From NCBI GenBank assembly GCA_041663485.1, contig JBAYMO010000001.1:21725-85724 (forward strand): a stretch of 64,000 bases of DNA. Direction: 5' to 3'. Each line of letters begins with the position of its first letter. Position 1 is the stretch's first letter. Source of the DNA: 02-FULL-45-11b sp041663485. Its GTDB lineage: Bacteria; Patescibacteriota; Patescibacteriia; Buchananbacterales; UBA6539. Below are positions 25,660-33,799 of this stretch, piece by piece. Below the pieces are notes generated by a model. It was given only the letters and a program-made list of their open reading frames with translations. It was not told where the DNA came from and did not search any database. The position numbers and the translations under genes are program-made.

Positions 25660-26565
25660 TTAATTTTCCTGAATAATTTTTTTAACCAAAAACTTTTTTT
25701 CAAAAATCAAAATGCAAGCAACACCCCCTAAAATAATTATCAATCCCATAAATTTTTCAACCGCTAATAATTTGTGCGTCACAAAAACCGAATTCAATAT
25801 GGTCGTTACTGGCGACGCTAAAACTAAAATGCAAGCCGTTAGCGTCGCTGGCATCATTTTTAGACCGCGATACCAAGTTATTACATAAGCCGTCAAAAGA
25901 ATTGAAGCGAGTAATAGCCACGACCACTGGACTGAATTTAAATTGGTTAAGCCGGACAAATCATTGGTCAGCCACAAAAATCCCAAAAGAAACCAAGCAC
26001 CGAAAAACATTCTCCCCCAGGCTACCACCAAAGAGTCCAATTTAAACAAAGTTTTTTTGACAATCACTGTTTCCGTGGCCCAAAACAGCGTAGCCAACAA
26101 AATCAAAGTTTCGGCCAGACCCCAGCTCAAACCCTTGAAACCTTCAAACACCATATTGCCATAAAGTAAAACTCCCAAGGCAACAAATTGCCACCAAGAA
26201 ACTTTTTCTTTCAAAAATGGCCAGGCTAAAATTGCCACCCAAACAAATAATGTTTTGTGAATAAATGAAGCACTAGTGGAAGAAGTCAAGCTTAAGCCCT
26301 TAAAAAATAACAAAAAAGGAATACTACCGCCAATCAAACCAATCAGGGCTAAATTTAACCAATCTTTAATTTCTAACAGTTTTAATTTCCTAAAAATCCA
26401 GGGAGATAAAATAACCAAAGACAAGACCAAGGCGACTAAAATATTTTTTAGGGTTGTGTATTGAAAAGAATCCTTACCGACCACGCTCATGGCGAATTTA
26501 TTAAAAAAATTAGCCAATCCGGAAATAATTGCCGTAATTAAAACTAAATAAAAACCTTTTTTCAT
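25660..26565 (-). CDS. EamA/DMT-family transporter
   Basis: 301 residues with ten hydrophobic segments in two fivefold halves, the EamA arrangement (each half about 140 residues). Typical motifs: FFNKFAMSVVG in the first segment, ASFIHKTLFVW and a Pro-rich second-half helix. Members export or import small metabolites, amino acids or nucleotide sugars; no substrate motif is visible. Its place inside the hydrogenase operon, five bases from hypC, is unusual. A link to hydrogen metabolism is only inference; it may have been carried along. Confidence 0.85.
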   Translation of the reverse strand: MKKGFYLVLITAIISGLANFFNKFAMSVVGKDSFQYTTLKNILVALVLSLVILSPWIFRKLKLLEIKDWLNLALIGLIGGSIPFLLFFKGLSLTSSTSASFIHKTLFVWVAILAWPFLKEKVSWWQFVALGVLLYGNMVFEGFKGLSWGLAETLILLATLFWATETVIVKKTLFKLDSLVVAWGRMFFGAWFLLGFLWLTNDLSGLTNLNSVQWSWLLLASILLTAYVITWYRGLKMMPATLTACILVLASPVTTILNSVFVTHKLLAVEKFMGLIIILGGVACILIFEKKFLVKKIIQEN

Positions 26566-26570
26566 AAATA

Positions 26571-26762
26571 TTATTTTAAATATTCGTTAATCTCTTTGGC
26601 TTCTTGATCAGAAATTTTAGTTAAAGCCAAATTGGCGTTAGCCAAAACCCAATCTCCAGCTTTAACTTTTTTTATCAAAGCAACATTAATCATTCGGCCA
26701 TCAGCTAATTCGGCCACCTGTCCATTAACCTTTTTAATTTTTTGCGGCTTGGTTAAACACAT
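26571..26762 (-). CDS. hypC: Hydrogenase maturation chaperone HypC
   Basis: 63 residues. Begins MCLTKPQKI, with the essential Cys2 that carries the Fe(CN)2CO unit between HypD and the large subunit. The beta-barrel core follows, with VNGQVAELADGRMINVALI and VKAGDWVLANANLALTKI, close to the family pattern of GDYVLVHxGFA. Slightly shorter than the usual 75-90 residues. It lies inside the hydrogenase block, overlapping the PDGLE gene by 29 bases. The partners hypB, hypD, hypE and hypF are not in this window and must be elsewhere for maturation to work. Confidence 0.88.
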   Translation of the reverse strand: MCLTKPQKIKKVNGQVAELADGRMINVALIKKVKAGDWVLANANLALTKISDQEAKEINEYLK

Positions 26763-27027
26763 AAATTACTACCCGGCCAAGAAAAAATAAAATACTAAAA
26801 ACCAATATTACCCCCAAAACTCCGGCCAGACTTGAAGCCAGCCAAGTTTGGCCAATACCGGGAATTAGATATTCAGAAAAAAGACCGGGGAAATAATTAT
26901 TACTTTTTTGTATAAAACCCAAATTCTCCGCCACATACTCCAAACCATCGGGAAAAGAAAAAGCTGCTAGTGAAACCACGCCGCCGCAAAATAACGAAAA
27001 CAATAATATCTTATTCCGTCTTTTCAT
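26734..27027 (-). CDS. PDGLE-domain subunit of a nickel/cobalt ECF transporter
   Basis: 97 residues from the ATG at 27027, where KRRNKILLF begins a signal-like first membrane segment. The family motif FPDGLE is at about 25-30, followed by an extracellular loop and a second membrane segment. This is the CbiN/NikN-like small subunit that pairs with CbiM. It overlaps the end of cbiM by 17 bases and hypC by 29, so all three are tightly coupled. The ATPase (CbiO) and T-component (CbiQ) are not found here. Metal is probably nickel, from the hydrogenase context. Confidence 0.82.
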   Translation of the reverse strand: MKRRNKILLFSLFCGGVVSLAAFSFPDGLEYVAENLGFIQKSNNYFPGLFSEYLIPGIGQTWLASSLAGVLGVILVFSILFFLGRVVIYVFNQAAKN

Positions 27028-27715
27028 AAAAAAATAATTTGATGGCAAAAATAGTTATTATGGCTTCAGCCAAACCAATTAAGACATGGACTTTTAGCAT
27101 CGCCCAAAAAACTAAATTAAAAGAAATGTTGCCGGATAATCCAAGTTCAACCGAACAAGCCGTGGCAGCCAAAACTACTGAAAGCCAACTGGCCAAACCA
27201 ATGGCTAAAAATTTATTATGACTCTTTTGATAAATATAAGAATAAATTAAAAAACTAAACAACACGCCAATTATTCCCATATTAAAAATATTGGCACCCA
27301 AAGCGATTATGCCCCCATCCGAAAAAACCAAGGATTGAACGGCCAAAACCGATGCAATAGCCAATAACCCGGTCCAAGGTCCTAAAACAACAGCCGCCAA
27401 AACTCCGCCCAAAAAATGTCCGGAAGTTCCATACTGCACCGGAAAATTCAGCATCTGCAAAGCAAAAATAAATGACGCCACCAAAGCCAGTTGTTCAACT
27501 TTTTTGTTCGCTTGATTTTTGGCTCTGAATTTGGTCAAAAATTCAGGTGAACAAAATTTTTGTCCAATATTGGTTTGGATCTGGGGCAATAATATTTTGA
27601 CTTTTTCAAAGTTTGAATTAAAAAAATTTTTAAAAGCCTGACCTAAAAATCCGGCGGAAACCGCCGCTAAAATAAAGCTGGTCTGATTGGACAAAAATTG
27701 ATCAGGCAAATGCAT
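27011..27715 (-). CDS. cbiM: CbiM-type nickel permease (S-component)
   Basis: 234 residues, six or more membrane segments. Begins MHLPDQF, preserving the Met-His N-terminus (His2 is a metal ligand in CbiM/NikM). Also present are GTSGHFLGGVLAAVVLGPW and GANIFNMGIIG, family-typical segments with His and Asn near the metal site. It captures nickel (or cobalt) for the transporter. Neighbours are the PDGLE subunit and hypC, which makes nickel for the hydrogenase the natural cargo. The usual MHIPDG is altered to MHLPDQ. Confidence 0.9.
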   Translation of the reverse strand: MHLPDQFLSNQTSFILAAVSAGFLGQAFKNFFNSNFEKVKILLPQIQTNIGQKFCSPEFLTKFRAKNQANKKVEQLALVASFIFALQMLNFPVQYGTSGHFLGGVLAAVVLGPWTGLLAIASVLAVQSLVFSDGGIIALGANIFNMGIIGVLFSFLIYSYIYQKSHNKFLAIGLASWLSVVLAATACSVELGLSGNISFNLVFWAMLKVHVLIGLAEAIITIFAIKLFFYEKTE

Positions 27716-27735
27716 AAATATTTTTTTAAATTGGC

Positions 27736-27876
27736 TTATTTTTTCTTAAAAATCATGGCAATACCAATGACTAATACCGCCATCGGCCAAACGATATCCC
27801 AGTTAACCCCGGGAATCATGCCAAGATTTTTCATCAAAAAAATTGCACCAATCACGACTAAAGCAATACCAAACAT
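27736..27876 (-). CDS. 46-residue membrane protein (LiaI/DUF5668-like)
   Basis: Short gene from ATG at 27876 to TAA at 27736. Two hydrophobic segments are joined by a short loop with a Trp (FGIALVVIGAIFLMKNLG, then WDIVWPMAVLVIGIAMIF) and end in Lys-Lys-Lys. The pattern of G-x-x-F-L-x-x-N-L-G-x-I followed by W-x-x-x-W-P-x-x-x-x-x-x-G is that of the LiaI/LiaF-type transmembrane pair. The unit may be a single helical hairpin. Function unknown. It sits 20 bases upstream of the cbiM start on the same strand. Confidence 0.65.
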   Translation of the reverse strand: MFGIALVVIGAIFLMKNLGMIPGVNWDIVWPMAVLVIGIAMIFKKK

Positions 27877-27892
27877 AAAACAATATTATTTA

Positions 27893-27982
27893 TTATTTTT
27901 TCTTTTTCTTAGCAGCTGGTTTCTTTTTTTTGGCTGGTGCTTTCTTGCTCGCACAGCCGCTGCAACATGAACAACATGGCAT
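27893..27982 (-). CDS. 29-residue Cys-rich, Lys-tailed miniprotein
   Basis: A tiny open frame from ATG at 27982 to TAA at 27893. The first ten residues hold five Cys (MPCCSCCSGC); the remaining 19 are almost all Lys, Ala and Pro (KKAPAKKKKPAAKKKKK). The Cys head could bind a metal such as nickel or an iron-sulphur unit and the tail would bind nucleic acid or acidic lipid; both are inference. It fits neatly between the 46-residue gene and the 610-residue gene on the same strand, and the frame is clean. It may be a real peptide or a chance ORF; the position inside the hydrogenase block favours real. Confidence 0.5.
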   Translation of the reverse strand: MPCCSCCSGCASKKAPAKKKKPAAKKKKK

Positions 27983-28003
27983 AAGATTATATATAATTAA
28001 TTA

Positions 28004-29836
28004 TTAAATTATTCCTTCCCGAACCAGCATCCTGGCGTGTTCCCGCGGTAGAAATACTTCATTCTCGCGCCAATCAACTCGATTGCAAAATTCCAATACC
28101 GATTTTTTTACCCATGTATCAATTATTTTTTCCGGCGGTAATTTGGTTAAATATTGCATTTTCTTATCACCACTTTTTTCGATATCTTCGGCAACTTCCG
28201 CCTGATGATCGACTAGTAAGACCTCACGGTAATAATTGCTTATTGTATCTTCAAAATTACTTTCAAATCCCCCGAAATGCCGGCCGCTGGCGATAATACC
28301 AGGAAAAACTTTCGCAATCTCCCTTACTATTTCACGTTCGCGTCGCCGGCTGTCTTCCTCATCGGACCAAGCGTCCGTGCCAACACGTTTAAAAATGACA
28401 TTATATTTTTTTCTCAAAATATTTTTTACTAAATCAGTCATTTCAGTCGAGGACGGCACAAATTCAATCTGATCATTCTCACTATTTTTTGCCAAATTTT
28501 CTTCAGCCAGTCCGGTAGAAATTACGGTAGAATTTTTTGGAATTTTAATTCCCAATTTATTTGGATCAACCACCCAATATGTATCAGCCGGCATAAAATT
28601 AGCCATTACACCATTTTCTTTTACCATTTGACCCAATGGCGCAAGAATACCAATATTACTTTTATCCCATTCCCCAGGGCCGATAAATCCCGCCGTGGCA
28701 ATACCGTCGATGGCAAAATGCTCGGTAATTCGTCCAACTTTATTGCCAGTGGCCCCAGAATGCGTCGGAATTATCCAGTCGCCCGATTCCTGATCAAAGA
28801 TTGGTTCATAGGCCGTCATGTGAATTGCGACGTGCTGGTCAAGCGCCTCAACCAAACGCTCCGGAATTTCCACTTCTTCGCCATTTTTATGGCGCTCAAT
28901 AAAATCTTCGAGATCTGCGATTACAGAAGAAATTTCTACGGCCTGTTTGCGAAAATTTTCTTTTTCATATTCCATCTTTGATTTAGATTCCGATTCTTGG
29001 ATACTAGTTAAATTGATTTTATATCCAGCTAACACTAACTTACATTGACGAACCAGAAAAGGTGGCGAAAAATGTTTTTTCTTTTCTAATTCTTGCTGTA
29101 AATCCGCTGATATTCTTTTGTCGCCTAACAACGCCTGCAAAATTAGATTCCTGGCATTTTGAGAATTATCTCTTAAAATGCCGCTTTCATCAAAACTTAA
29201 AGCAATAATCATATCTTCCAAAACTTCGGTTTTTACCACATCGATTTCCGAGGCTGAAAACTGACCTTCCGGGAAAGAATTTCTGATCATGACCGCCAAG
29301 TCAGCCAATGACTTAGGCTGGCCATCAGCAACAAAAACGGCGCTACCTTTACTTGCGGCTTTCCTTAAATTATCCAGTTCGGCTTTTCTTAGGCCGGTTT
29401 TTGGTTTGGGATAATCCGCTTCCGATGGATTAATCCGGTATTCTTTAAAATTATATCCACCGGCCCTACACTGATAGTTGACATTAACCTGAGGATGATA
29501 TGGTTTAGTATATTCTCCGCTGAGATTTATATCATAAACCGCAGCGGCACTTTTTTCTAGACTAACTTTATTTTCCTTGATTTTTTCCGGCTCCCTGGCG
29601 TAAGGCACATCGCCGACCATCACTGCAACTTTATCTTTTACCATCTCCGGATCAAACAAATTTTCCTGGTCTTTGAAATAAACCGAAATTCTGGCATCAC
29701 CAATCTTATAAACATATTCGTTATACTGCAAACCGCTACTGTCTTGGCGTTCAATTGTTTCTACTTCAAACTTCGGCTGGGGCTCCACCTCAAACCCGAC
29801 TTCAGCTAAATTTTTTGATATTTCTCGACGCTCCAT
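28004..29836 (-). CDS. 610-residue orphan protein within the hydrogenase block
   Basis: Not recognised. 610 residues, soluble, acidic, no signal peptide, no obvious catalytic motif. A lysine/glutamate-rich first third is followed by a more ordered middle region with VAIHMTAYEPIFDQESGDW and GATGNKVGRITEHFAID, which is rich in His and Gly and may bind a metal, and a helical C-terminal third. Two other large soluble orphans (7789 and 47271) have similar acidic composition; I could not show homology. The gene is in line between hydG and the Cys-rich miniprotein, so it is probably transcribed with the hydrogenase. No SD precedes the ATG. Confidence 0.7.
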   Translation of the reverse strand: MERREISKNLAEVGFEVEPQPKFEVETIERQDSSGLQYNEYVYKIGDARISVYFKDQENLFDPEMVKDKVAVMVGDVPYAREPEKIKENKVSLEKSAAAVYDINLSGEYTKPYHPQVNVNYQCRAGGYNFKEYRINPSEADYPKPKTGLRKAELDNLRKAASKGSAVFVADGQPKSLADLAVMIRNSFPEGQFSASEIDVVKTEVLEDMIIALSFDESGILRDNSQNARNLILQALLGDKRISADLQQELEKKKHFSPPFLVRQCKLVLAGYKINLTSIQESESKSKMEYEKENFRKQAVEISSVIADLEDFIERHKNGEEVEIPERLVEALDQHVAIHMTAYEPIFDQESGDWIIPTHSGATGNKVGRITEHFAIDGIATAGFIGPGEWDKSNIGILAPLGQMVKENGVMANFMPADTYWVVDPNKLGIKIPKNSTVISTGLAEENLAKNSENDQIEFVPSSTEMTDLVKNILRKKYNVIFKRVGTDAWSDEEDSRRREREIVREIAKVFPGIIASGRHFGGFESNFEDTISNYYREVLLVDHQAEVAEDIEKSGDKKMQYLTKLPPEKIIDTWVKKSVLEFCNRVDWRENEVFLPREHARMLVREGII

Positions 29837-29892
29837 ATTAAATACTCAATTATTATTTATTGTTGATTAATTACCCTTTTGATCGGTATATT

Positions 29893-30711
29893 TCAAACTG
29901 TCCCCGGGATATCTTTTAACTGAGCCCAAGAAAAAATCGGACCATCTTTACAGACATAATAAGGACCAATGGCGCAATGCTGACACACACCAACACCGCA
30001 ATACATCTTTCTTTCCAAAGAAATATAAATATCTTCGTCTTTTACCCCCTGTTTCTTTAAATTTTCTATAACCGGTCGATACATTACCGGCGGACCAACA
30101 ACCAAAGCCACGGTATTGGCAAAATCCTGCTTTTTATTAAACAAAACCGTAATCACTCCGGTTGGACCCTTCCACTTTTTTGACGGGCTAGCCAAAACCA
30201 CATCCAAGCCAACTTTTTTTTGCCACTGACAGAATTCACGCTTAAAAAGTAAATTATGTTCATCCTGACAACCATAAAAAACATTAACTTTATTGGCAGG
30301 CAATTTACCGGCCAAAAAATCCAAAACAATTGAACGCATGACGATAAATCCCGAACCACCGCCCACCAAAAGCAAATCTTTCCCTTGGGTCATTTTCTCT
30401 GGCAAACCGTTACCAAATGGTCCCCTAACCGTTGCTTGATCACCAACATTTAGCTCGTGTAATTTGGTAGTTAAAGTACCCACTTTTCTGATAGCCAAAT
30501 CAAAAGTTTTAGTTTGACTGGCCGAGGAACAAATATCAAAAGCCGCCTCACCGTGATTTAGCAAACCAAGCATTAAAAACTGGCCATGATTAAAGGCAAA
30601 ATTTATTCTGTTTTTTCTTTCAATAAACTCAAAAGTAAAAAGTTTAATGTCAGGCGTTTGCTCAACAATCTTTATCACTCTGACTAATTTTGGGATATAC
30701 AAATTATGCAT
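29893..30711 (-). CDS. hydG: Sulfhydrogenase gamma subunit (FAD/NAD(P)-binding reductase)
   Basis: 272 residues. Ferredoxin-NADP reductase fold: FAD-binding region with GQFLMLGLLNHG, the LTTKLHELNVGDQATVRGPFGNGLP turn, and the NAD(P) half with LLVGGGSGFIVMRSI. The C-terminus holds the Cys set MYCGVGVCQHC and a further YVC, which binds a 2Fe-2S cluster. It moves electrons between NAD(P)H and the hydrogenase core. It follows hydB by four bases and is separated from hydD and hydA by the maturation and transport genes. NAD versus NADP preference cannot be told. Confidence 0.92.
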   Translation of the reverse strand: MHNLYIPKLVRVIKIVEQTPDIKLFTFEFIERKNRINFAFNHGQFLMLGLLNHGEAAFDICSSASQTKTFDLAIRKVGTLTTKLHELNVGDQATVRGPFGNGLPEKMTQGKDLLLVGGGSGFIVMRSIVLDFLAGKLPANKVNVFYGCQDEHNLLFKREFCQWQKKVGLDVVLASPSKKWKGPTGVITVLFNKKQDFANTVALVVGPPVMYRPVIENLKKQGVKDEDIYISLERKMYCGVGVCQHCAIGPYYVCKDGPIFSWAQLKDIPGTV

Positions 30712-30715
30712 TGAT

Positions 30716-31702
30716 TTATTTAATCTTGCCTTTTAAAATTCTCTGCAAATTTTCTTTAATATCAATACCCACCGGACAAACTTTTGTACAACGACCACAG
30801 CCGACACATCCGGGCAAAGAAATATCGTCGGGACAGCGGACAAATTTATGTTCATACCAAAATCTAATCCGACTCATAGTATTCGATAAAAATTTTGGTT
30901 TTTTTGAATCAATTTCCAAACCGGCCACTTCGGAAAAATCCGTATAAAAACAAGTAGTTTGCAACCGACAACGATCGCCACAGCCAGAGTTTAGTCCGGG
31001 CTGATCGCTAATATCAAAACAGAAACAGCACGGACAAATTACCGTACATTTGCCGCATTCAATACAAATTTTTCCCAGATCTTCCCAAATTTTATTATCC
31101 TCATAAAACTTTTCTCTGATTTTTAACATCTGTGGATCTTTGCCTTCTTCTCTGATTGGTCCGACATATTCAACGTGATCGTAATTTTTATAACCAAAAT
31201 CGTCTAAAATTCGCTGCCCATCTTCTGAGCCGGTATAAACCAAATATTTGTCTTTACAAACAGCCAAGAATATATCAAATTTTAAATGCTCCAGCATGTC
31301 CTCTTGAAACTTTGCCAGAAAAAATTGCGTTCTCTCAGCGGGCACCAAACTATGACCGACAATCAAAGTGTTTTTTACGCGCTCCTGAAAGTAAGGATCT
31401 TTGGCAAAAATTTGATTCAAAAAAGTTACTGCCTTTAAATCAACTACGGTCAGACCAAAAATCACTTGTTTAGGCGAGGTAAAATTCTGTTTAATTTGGT
31501 TTTTTTGATAAGAAAAAAGCACCTCTTTGGCAGGTACTAAAATTCGTTTAAATGAATGCAGAGGCAATTCATTAGTTAATTCAACTTTTTTGGGATCATC
31601 AACTGTTTCCATGACCAATTCACCGTTAATTCTTTGCGGTGCCCAAACAATATTTTGTTGGGACAAATACTCAATAAATTGACGCAATTGTTTATTGGTC
31701 AT
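30716..31702 (-). CDS. hydB: Sulfhydrogenase beta subunit (4Fe-4S protein)
   Basis: 328 residues. The N-terminal 200 residues form an alpha/beta region specific to this subunit family, with LFSYQKNQIKQNF. Two ferredoxin-type motifs follow: CIECGKCTVICPCC near 213-226 and CVGCGRCTKVCPVGIDI near 298-314, with extra Cys residues between (SGCGDRC, TTC). It carries electrons from HydG to the hydrogenase. It is the first gene of the block and its start codon is nine bases from the -10 box, which suggests a nearly leaderless mRNA. Family assignment is secure. Confidence 0.92.
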   Translation of the reverse strand: MTNKQLRQFIEYLSQQNIVWAPQRINGELVMETVDDPKKVELTNELPLHSFKRILVPAKEVLFSYQKNQIKQNFTSPKQVIFGLTVVDLKAVTFLNQIFAKDPYFQERVKNTLIVGHSLVPAERTQFFLAKFQEDMLEHLKFDIFLAVCKDKYLVYTGSEDGQRILDDFGYKNYDHVEYVGPIREEGKDPQMLKIREKFYEDNKIWEDLGKICIECGKCTVICPCCFCFDISDQPGLNSGCGDRCRLQTTCFYTDFSEVAGLEIDSKKPKFLSNTMSRIRFWYEHKFVRCPDDISLPGCVGCGRCTKVCPVGIDIKENLQRILKGKIK

Positions 31703-31711
31703 ATCTATTTT

Positions 31712-31740
31712 ATTATAACATAAATTCAGAATATAACCAA
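31712..31740 (-). promoter_or_regulatory. Promoter of the hydrogenase block
   Basis: On the minus strand, TTGGTT (31735-31740), 17-base spacer, TATAAT (31712-31717), a perfect -10. Only nine bases lie between it and the ATG at 31702, so the leader is about 2-3 bases. Confidence 0.75.
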
Positions 31741-31792
31741 GGAATAATTTACTAAAAAATTACTTCTTGAAAATAATTTTAAGCTTACCTGA

Positions 31793-31821
31793 TTGACAAA
31801 TCAATCTAGCCGGCATAATAT
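31793..31821 (+). promoter_or_regulatory. Promoter of cassette 2
   Basis: TTGACA (31793-31798), 17-base spacer, TAATAT (31816-31821). Divergent from the hydrogenase promoter; the two are about 50 bases apart. Confidence 0.8.
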
Positions 31822-31862
31822 GGCCATAGAATCTTTGCTGCTCTTTACTGGAGGGAACTAAC

Positions 31863-32081
31863 GTGGCAAAACAAACCGATACCTGGATAGAGGCCTGTCC
31901 AAACTGCGGCACCGAAGCCACATTAACACAATGGGCTTGCGGCTGCATCACCTGGACCTGGAAATCTGAAGATGTTAATAATGGGGGGCATAGCCGTAAA
32001 TGTCCGACCGGAGACTTCTTTTCCAAAAGAGCCCACCTGTGCGCTGAGGGAAAAAATCCACATAGGCCATTGGAACATTAA
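31863..32081 (+). CDS. 72-residue putative zinc-ribbon protein (GC-rich cassette 2)
   Basis: Starts at GTG (31863) after GGAGGG about eight bases upstream. The protein contains CPNCG near residue 12 and a Cys-Gly-Cys near 27, spaced like one zinc ribbon, and a later Cys pair (KCPTGD and HLCAEG) that could complete a second site. Trp-rich middle (WTWK) and a His/Pro-rich end. Not recognised beyond the ribbon. G+C-rich codons set it apart from neighbours. It is monocistronic, with its own promoter and terminator, between two minus-strand genes. Confidence 0.72.
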   Translation: MAKQTDTWIEACPNCGTEATLTQWACGCITWTWKSEDVNNGGHSRKCPTGDFFSKRAHLCAEGKNPHRPLEH

Positions 32082-32112
32082 CCCAACAAAACCGTAGTTG
32101 GGCTATTTTTTT
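32079..32112 (+). terminator. Terminator of cassette 2
   Basis: Arms TAACCCAAC (32079-32087) and GTTGGGCTA (32097-32105, one mismatch), then a run of seven T. It overlaps the stop codon. Confidence 0.75.
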
Positions 32113-32129
32113 AATTTTAATTATATACT

Positions 32130-32615
32130 TTATTTATATTTATTTTTACTTGAAGCATTAAATTTAACCACCCCATCTAATATCCCCTGTTTAAATAATT
32201 TCTCCCGCAAAATCAAATCATTTTTTCGTGAGTAAATAAATTTCAAATCTTTGACTAAATTCAACTCTACTATTAGCTCTTTTTTGGTCAATTTTTTTTG
32301 CTTAATAAAATTAATATAACAATTTTGATATTGTTTAACTGTTTTACAGTTTAAGTAATTTTGCGATCCAAATATTTTTTTATCTTCGGGCGTAGCTAAA
32401 ACTAAACAAGTAGTAAACTTGTCGTTTTTCTTATTTTTTAATAAATTATAAAGCCGACAAGTGGCGCATTGGTTTTTACAATTTCTCACCTCAACACAAT
32501 CATAAATAAAACGATAACCTCGCCAATTGTCTAAAATAACGTTAATAAACCCAGAATATTTTTTTGACAATTTCTTGAATTCAGCTTCTGCTTGTTTAAT
32601 TATTTTTTGATTCAT
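32130..32615 (-). CDS. 161-residue Cys-containing hypothetical protein
   Basis: Unrecognised. Very Lys- and Asn-rich, AT-rich codons of the host type, and no SD. Cys residues cluster in the first half: YDCVEVRNCKNQCATCRLY near 38-55 and single Cys later (FTTCLVLA, LNCKT, QNCYI). This could bind an iron-sulphur cluster or zinc. No membrane segment. It stands alone between the 31863 gene's terminator and the radical SAM gene's terminator, so it is separately transcribed. No function can be given. Confidence 0.7.
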   Translation of the reverse strand: MNQKIIKQAEAEFKKLSKKYSGFINVILDNWRGYRFIYDCVEVRNCKNQCATCRLYNLLKNKKNDKFTTCLVLATPEDKKIFGSQNYLNCKTVKQYQNCYINFIKQKKLTKKELIVELNLVKDLKFIYSRKNDLILREKLFKQGILDGVVKFNASSKNKYK

Positions 32616-32635
32616 AAATTTATACGAATAATTTT

Positions 32636-32679
32636 TTTAAAAATGGTTGGGACAGTTATCTTGTTATTCTGTCCCAACC
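32636..32679 (-). terminator. Terminator of the radical SAM gene
   Basis: Perfect 11-base arms GGTTGGGACAG (32645-32655) and CTGTCCCAACC (32669-32679), followed on the minus strand by T-rich sequence. Confidence 0.85.
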
Positions 32680-32688
32680 CAACTCAAA

Positions 32689-33732
32689 TTAGAGGTACGC
32701 CATGGGGCATAGGGTATAACCCCCGAAAGGATCGCCCATACCTTCGACCGTGGCTCGACATCCGCCGCGACATTTCTCCCATTTGGCACAGGAATGGCAA
32801 GGTTCCTTGACCAGACTTTGATCCAATTTCAAACGATGGCAAATCAAAGGTGATTCGTAGGCTGCCTGAATCGGATTGGTGTCAGAAATTCGAGCCAAAA
32901 CCACGGGGCTATTAGTACAAGCCCGAATTGACCCATCTACGGCAAAATACAAACCTTTGTCATAGAACGGGCACGAACCAAAGACATGCGGCATTAAAAC
33001 TTCAGCCGGCTCCAAACCAAACTCCGCTCGAACTGACTGAATGGCCAAAATCATTTCCGCAATCTGCGGCGGCGTTGGCGCCACTTGCCAATAGTCTGGC
33101 CCAATGGTCTCGCCCGAGCCCATCAATTCCAGATCAGTACCAATATTCTGTTGCAAACACCAGCGATAATACTCAGATGCCAAGCCGATATTTTCCTGAC
33201 GAATCAAATTCTGCAAGCGCAAAAGCGGTTGGGTATAACCAGCCTGCTGCAAAATACCAATCGCCTCAATCATCCTTTGCGCTTGAACCTGGCTCTGACC
33301 AATCATTTTTGCCTGCAAGGGCAGCTGGGTCTGATCGGCCGGATTAATGTTGAGCTTGCCGGTAATGTGAATCTGCCGCTCAAATAACCACTGGGCCAAG
33401 GCCGGAGTAATGGCCAGCATATTGGTAAAAATCCACGGTAGAATGCCCCGCTCAAGCAAAATCTCAATGTACTGGCGCAGATTGGGCCAAAGCAGCGGAT
33501 CGCCGCCCAGCAAATCCATAGTTTCCAGCTCCGAGCCGCGATAATCACGACAAAGATCCAAAACCCTGATCGCCTGATCCAGCGACATCTCGCCATGATT
33601 CAAAGCCTTACGCCTAACCATGTAACATCCCGGACAAGCGCATTGACATCGACTTGTTACCTCAATAATGCCATAGCGTAAACCACAAGCCTGACCTGAT
33701 TGTAGATAACGATCTTTCTGATTTGTCTGCAT
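32689..33732 (-). CDS. Radical SAM protein with SPASM-like Cys region (GC-rich cassette 3)
   Basis: 347 residues from the ATG at 33732, chosen because GGAGGA lies seven bases upstream; longer frames run into a terminator hairpin. The radical SAM cluster motif CX3CX2C is at SRCQCACPGCYM near the N-terminus, followed by LLGGDPLLWPN. The C-terminal Cys set (CPFYDKG, RACTNSP, CHSCAKWEKCRGGC and a final CP) suggests one or two additional 4Fe-4S clusters, as in SPASM enzymes that modify peptides or act in cofactor synthesis. No precursor peptide is seen next to it, though the TrpR-like gene upstream is a possible regulator. Codon use is G+C-rich. Confidence 0.82.
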   Translation of the reverse strand: MQTNQKDRYLQSGQACGLRYGIIEVTSRCQCACPGCYMVRRKALNHGEMSLDQAIRVLDLCRDYRGSELETMDLLGGDPLLWPNLRQYIEILLERGILPWIFTNMLAITPALAQWLFERQIHITGKLNINPADQTQLPLQAKMIGQSQVQAQRMIEAIGILQQAGYTQPLLRLQNLIRQENIGLASEYYRWCLQQNIGTDLELMGSGETIGPDYWQVAPTPPQIAEMILAIQSVRAEFGLEPAEVLMPHVFGSCPFYDKGLYFAVDGSIRACTNSPVVLARISDTNPIQAAYESPLICHRLKLDQSLVKEPCHSCAKWEKCRGGCRATVEGMGDPFGGYTLCPMAYL

Positions 33733-33775
33733 GGAATGCTTCCTCCAAAGTGTAAAGAGCCTGATTTTTGCTAAT

Positions 33776-33799
33776 GCAAAAACCCCGCCACAAGCGGGG
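33776..33799 (-). terminator. Hairpin between TrpR-like gene and radical SAM gene
   Basis: Six-base arms CCCCGC and GCGGGG (33783-33788, 33794-33799) followed on the minus strand by TTTTTG. It ends the TrpR-like transcript and could act as an attenuator for the radical SAM gene, whose SD begins about 30 bases later. I see no convincing promoter between. Confidence 0.75.
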
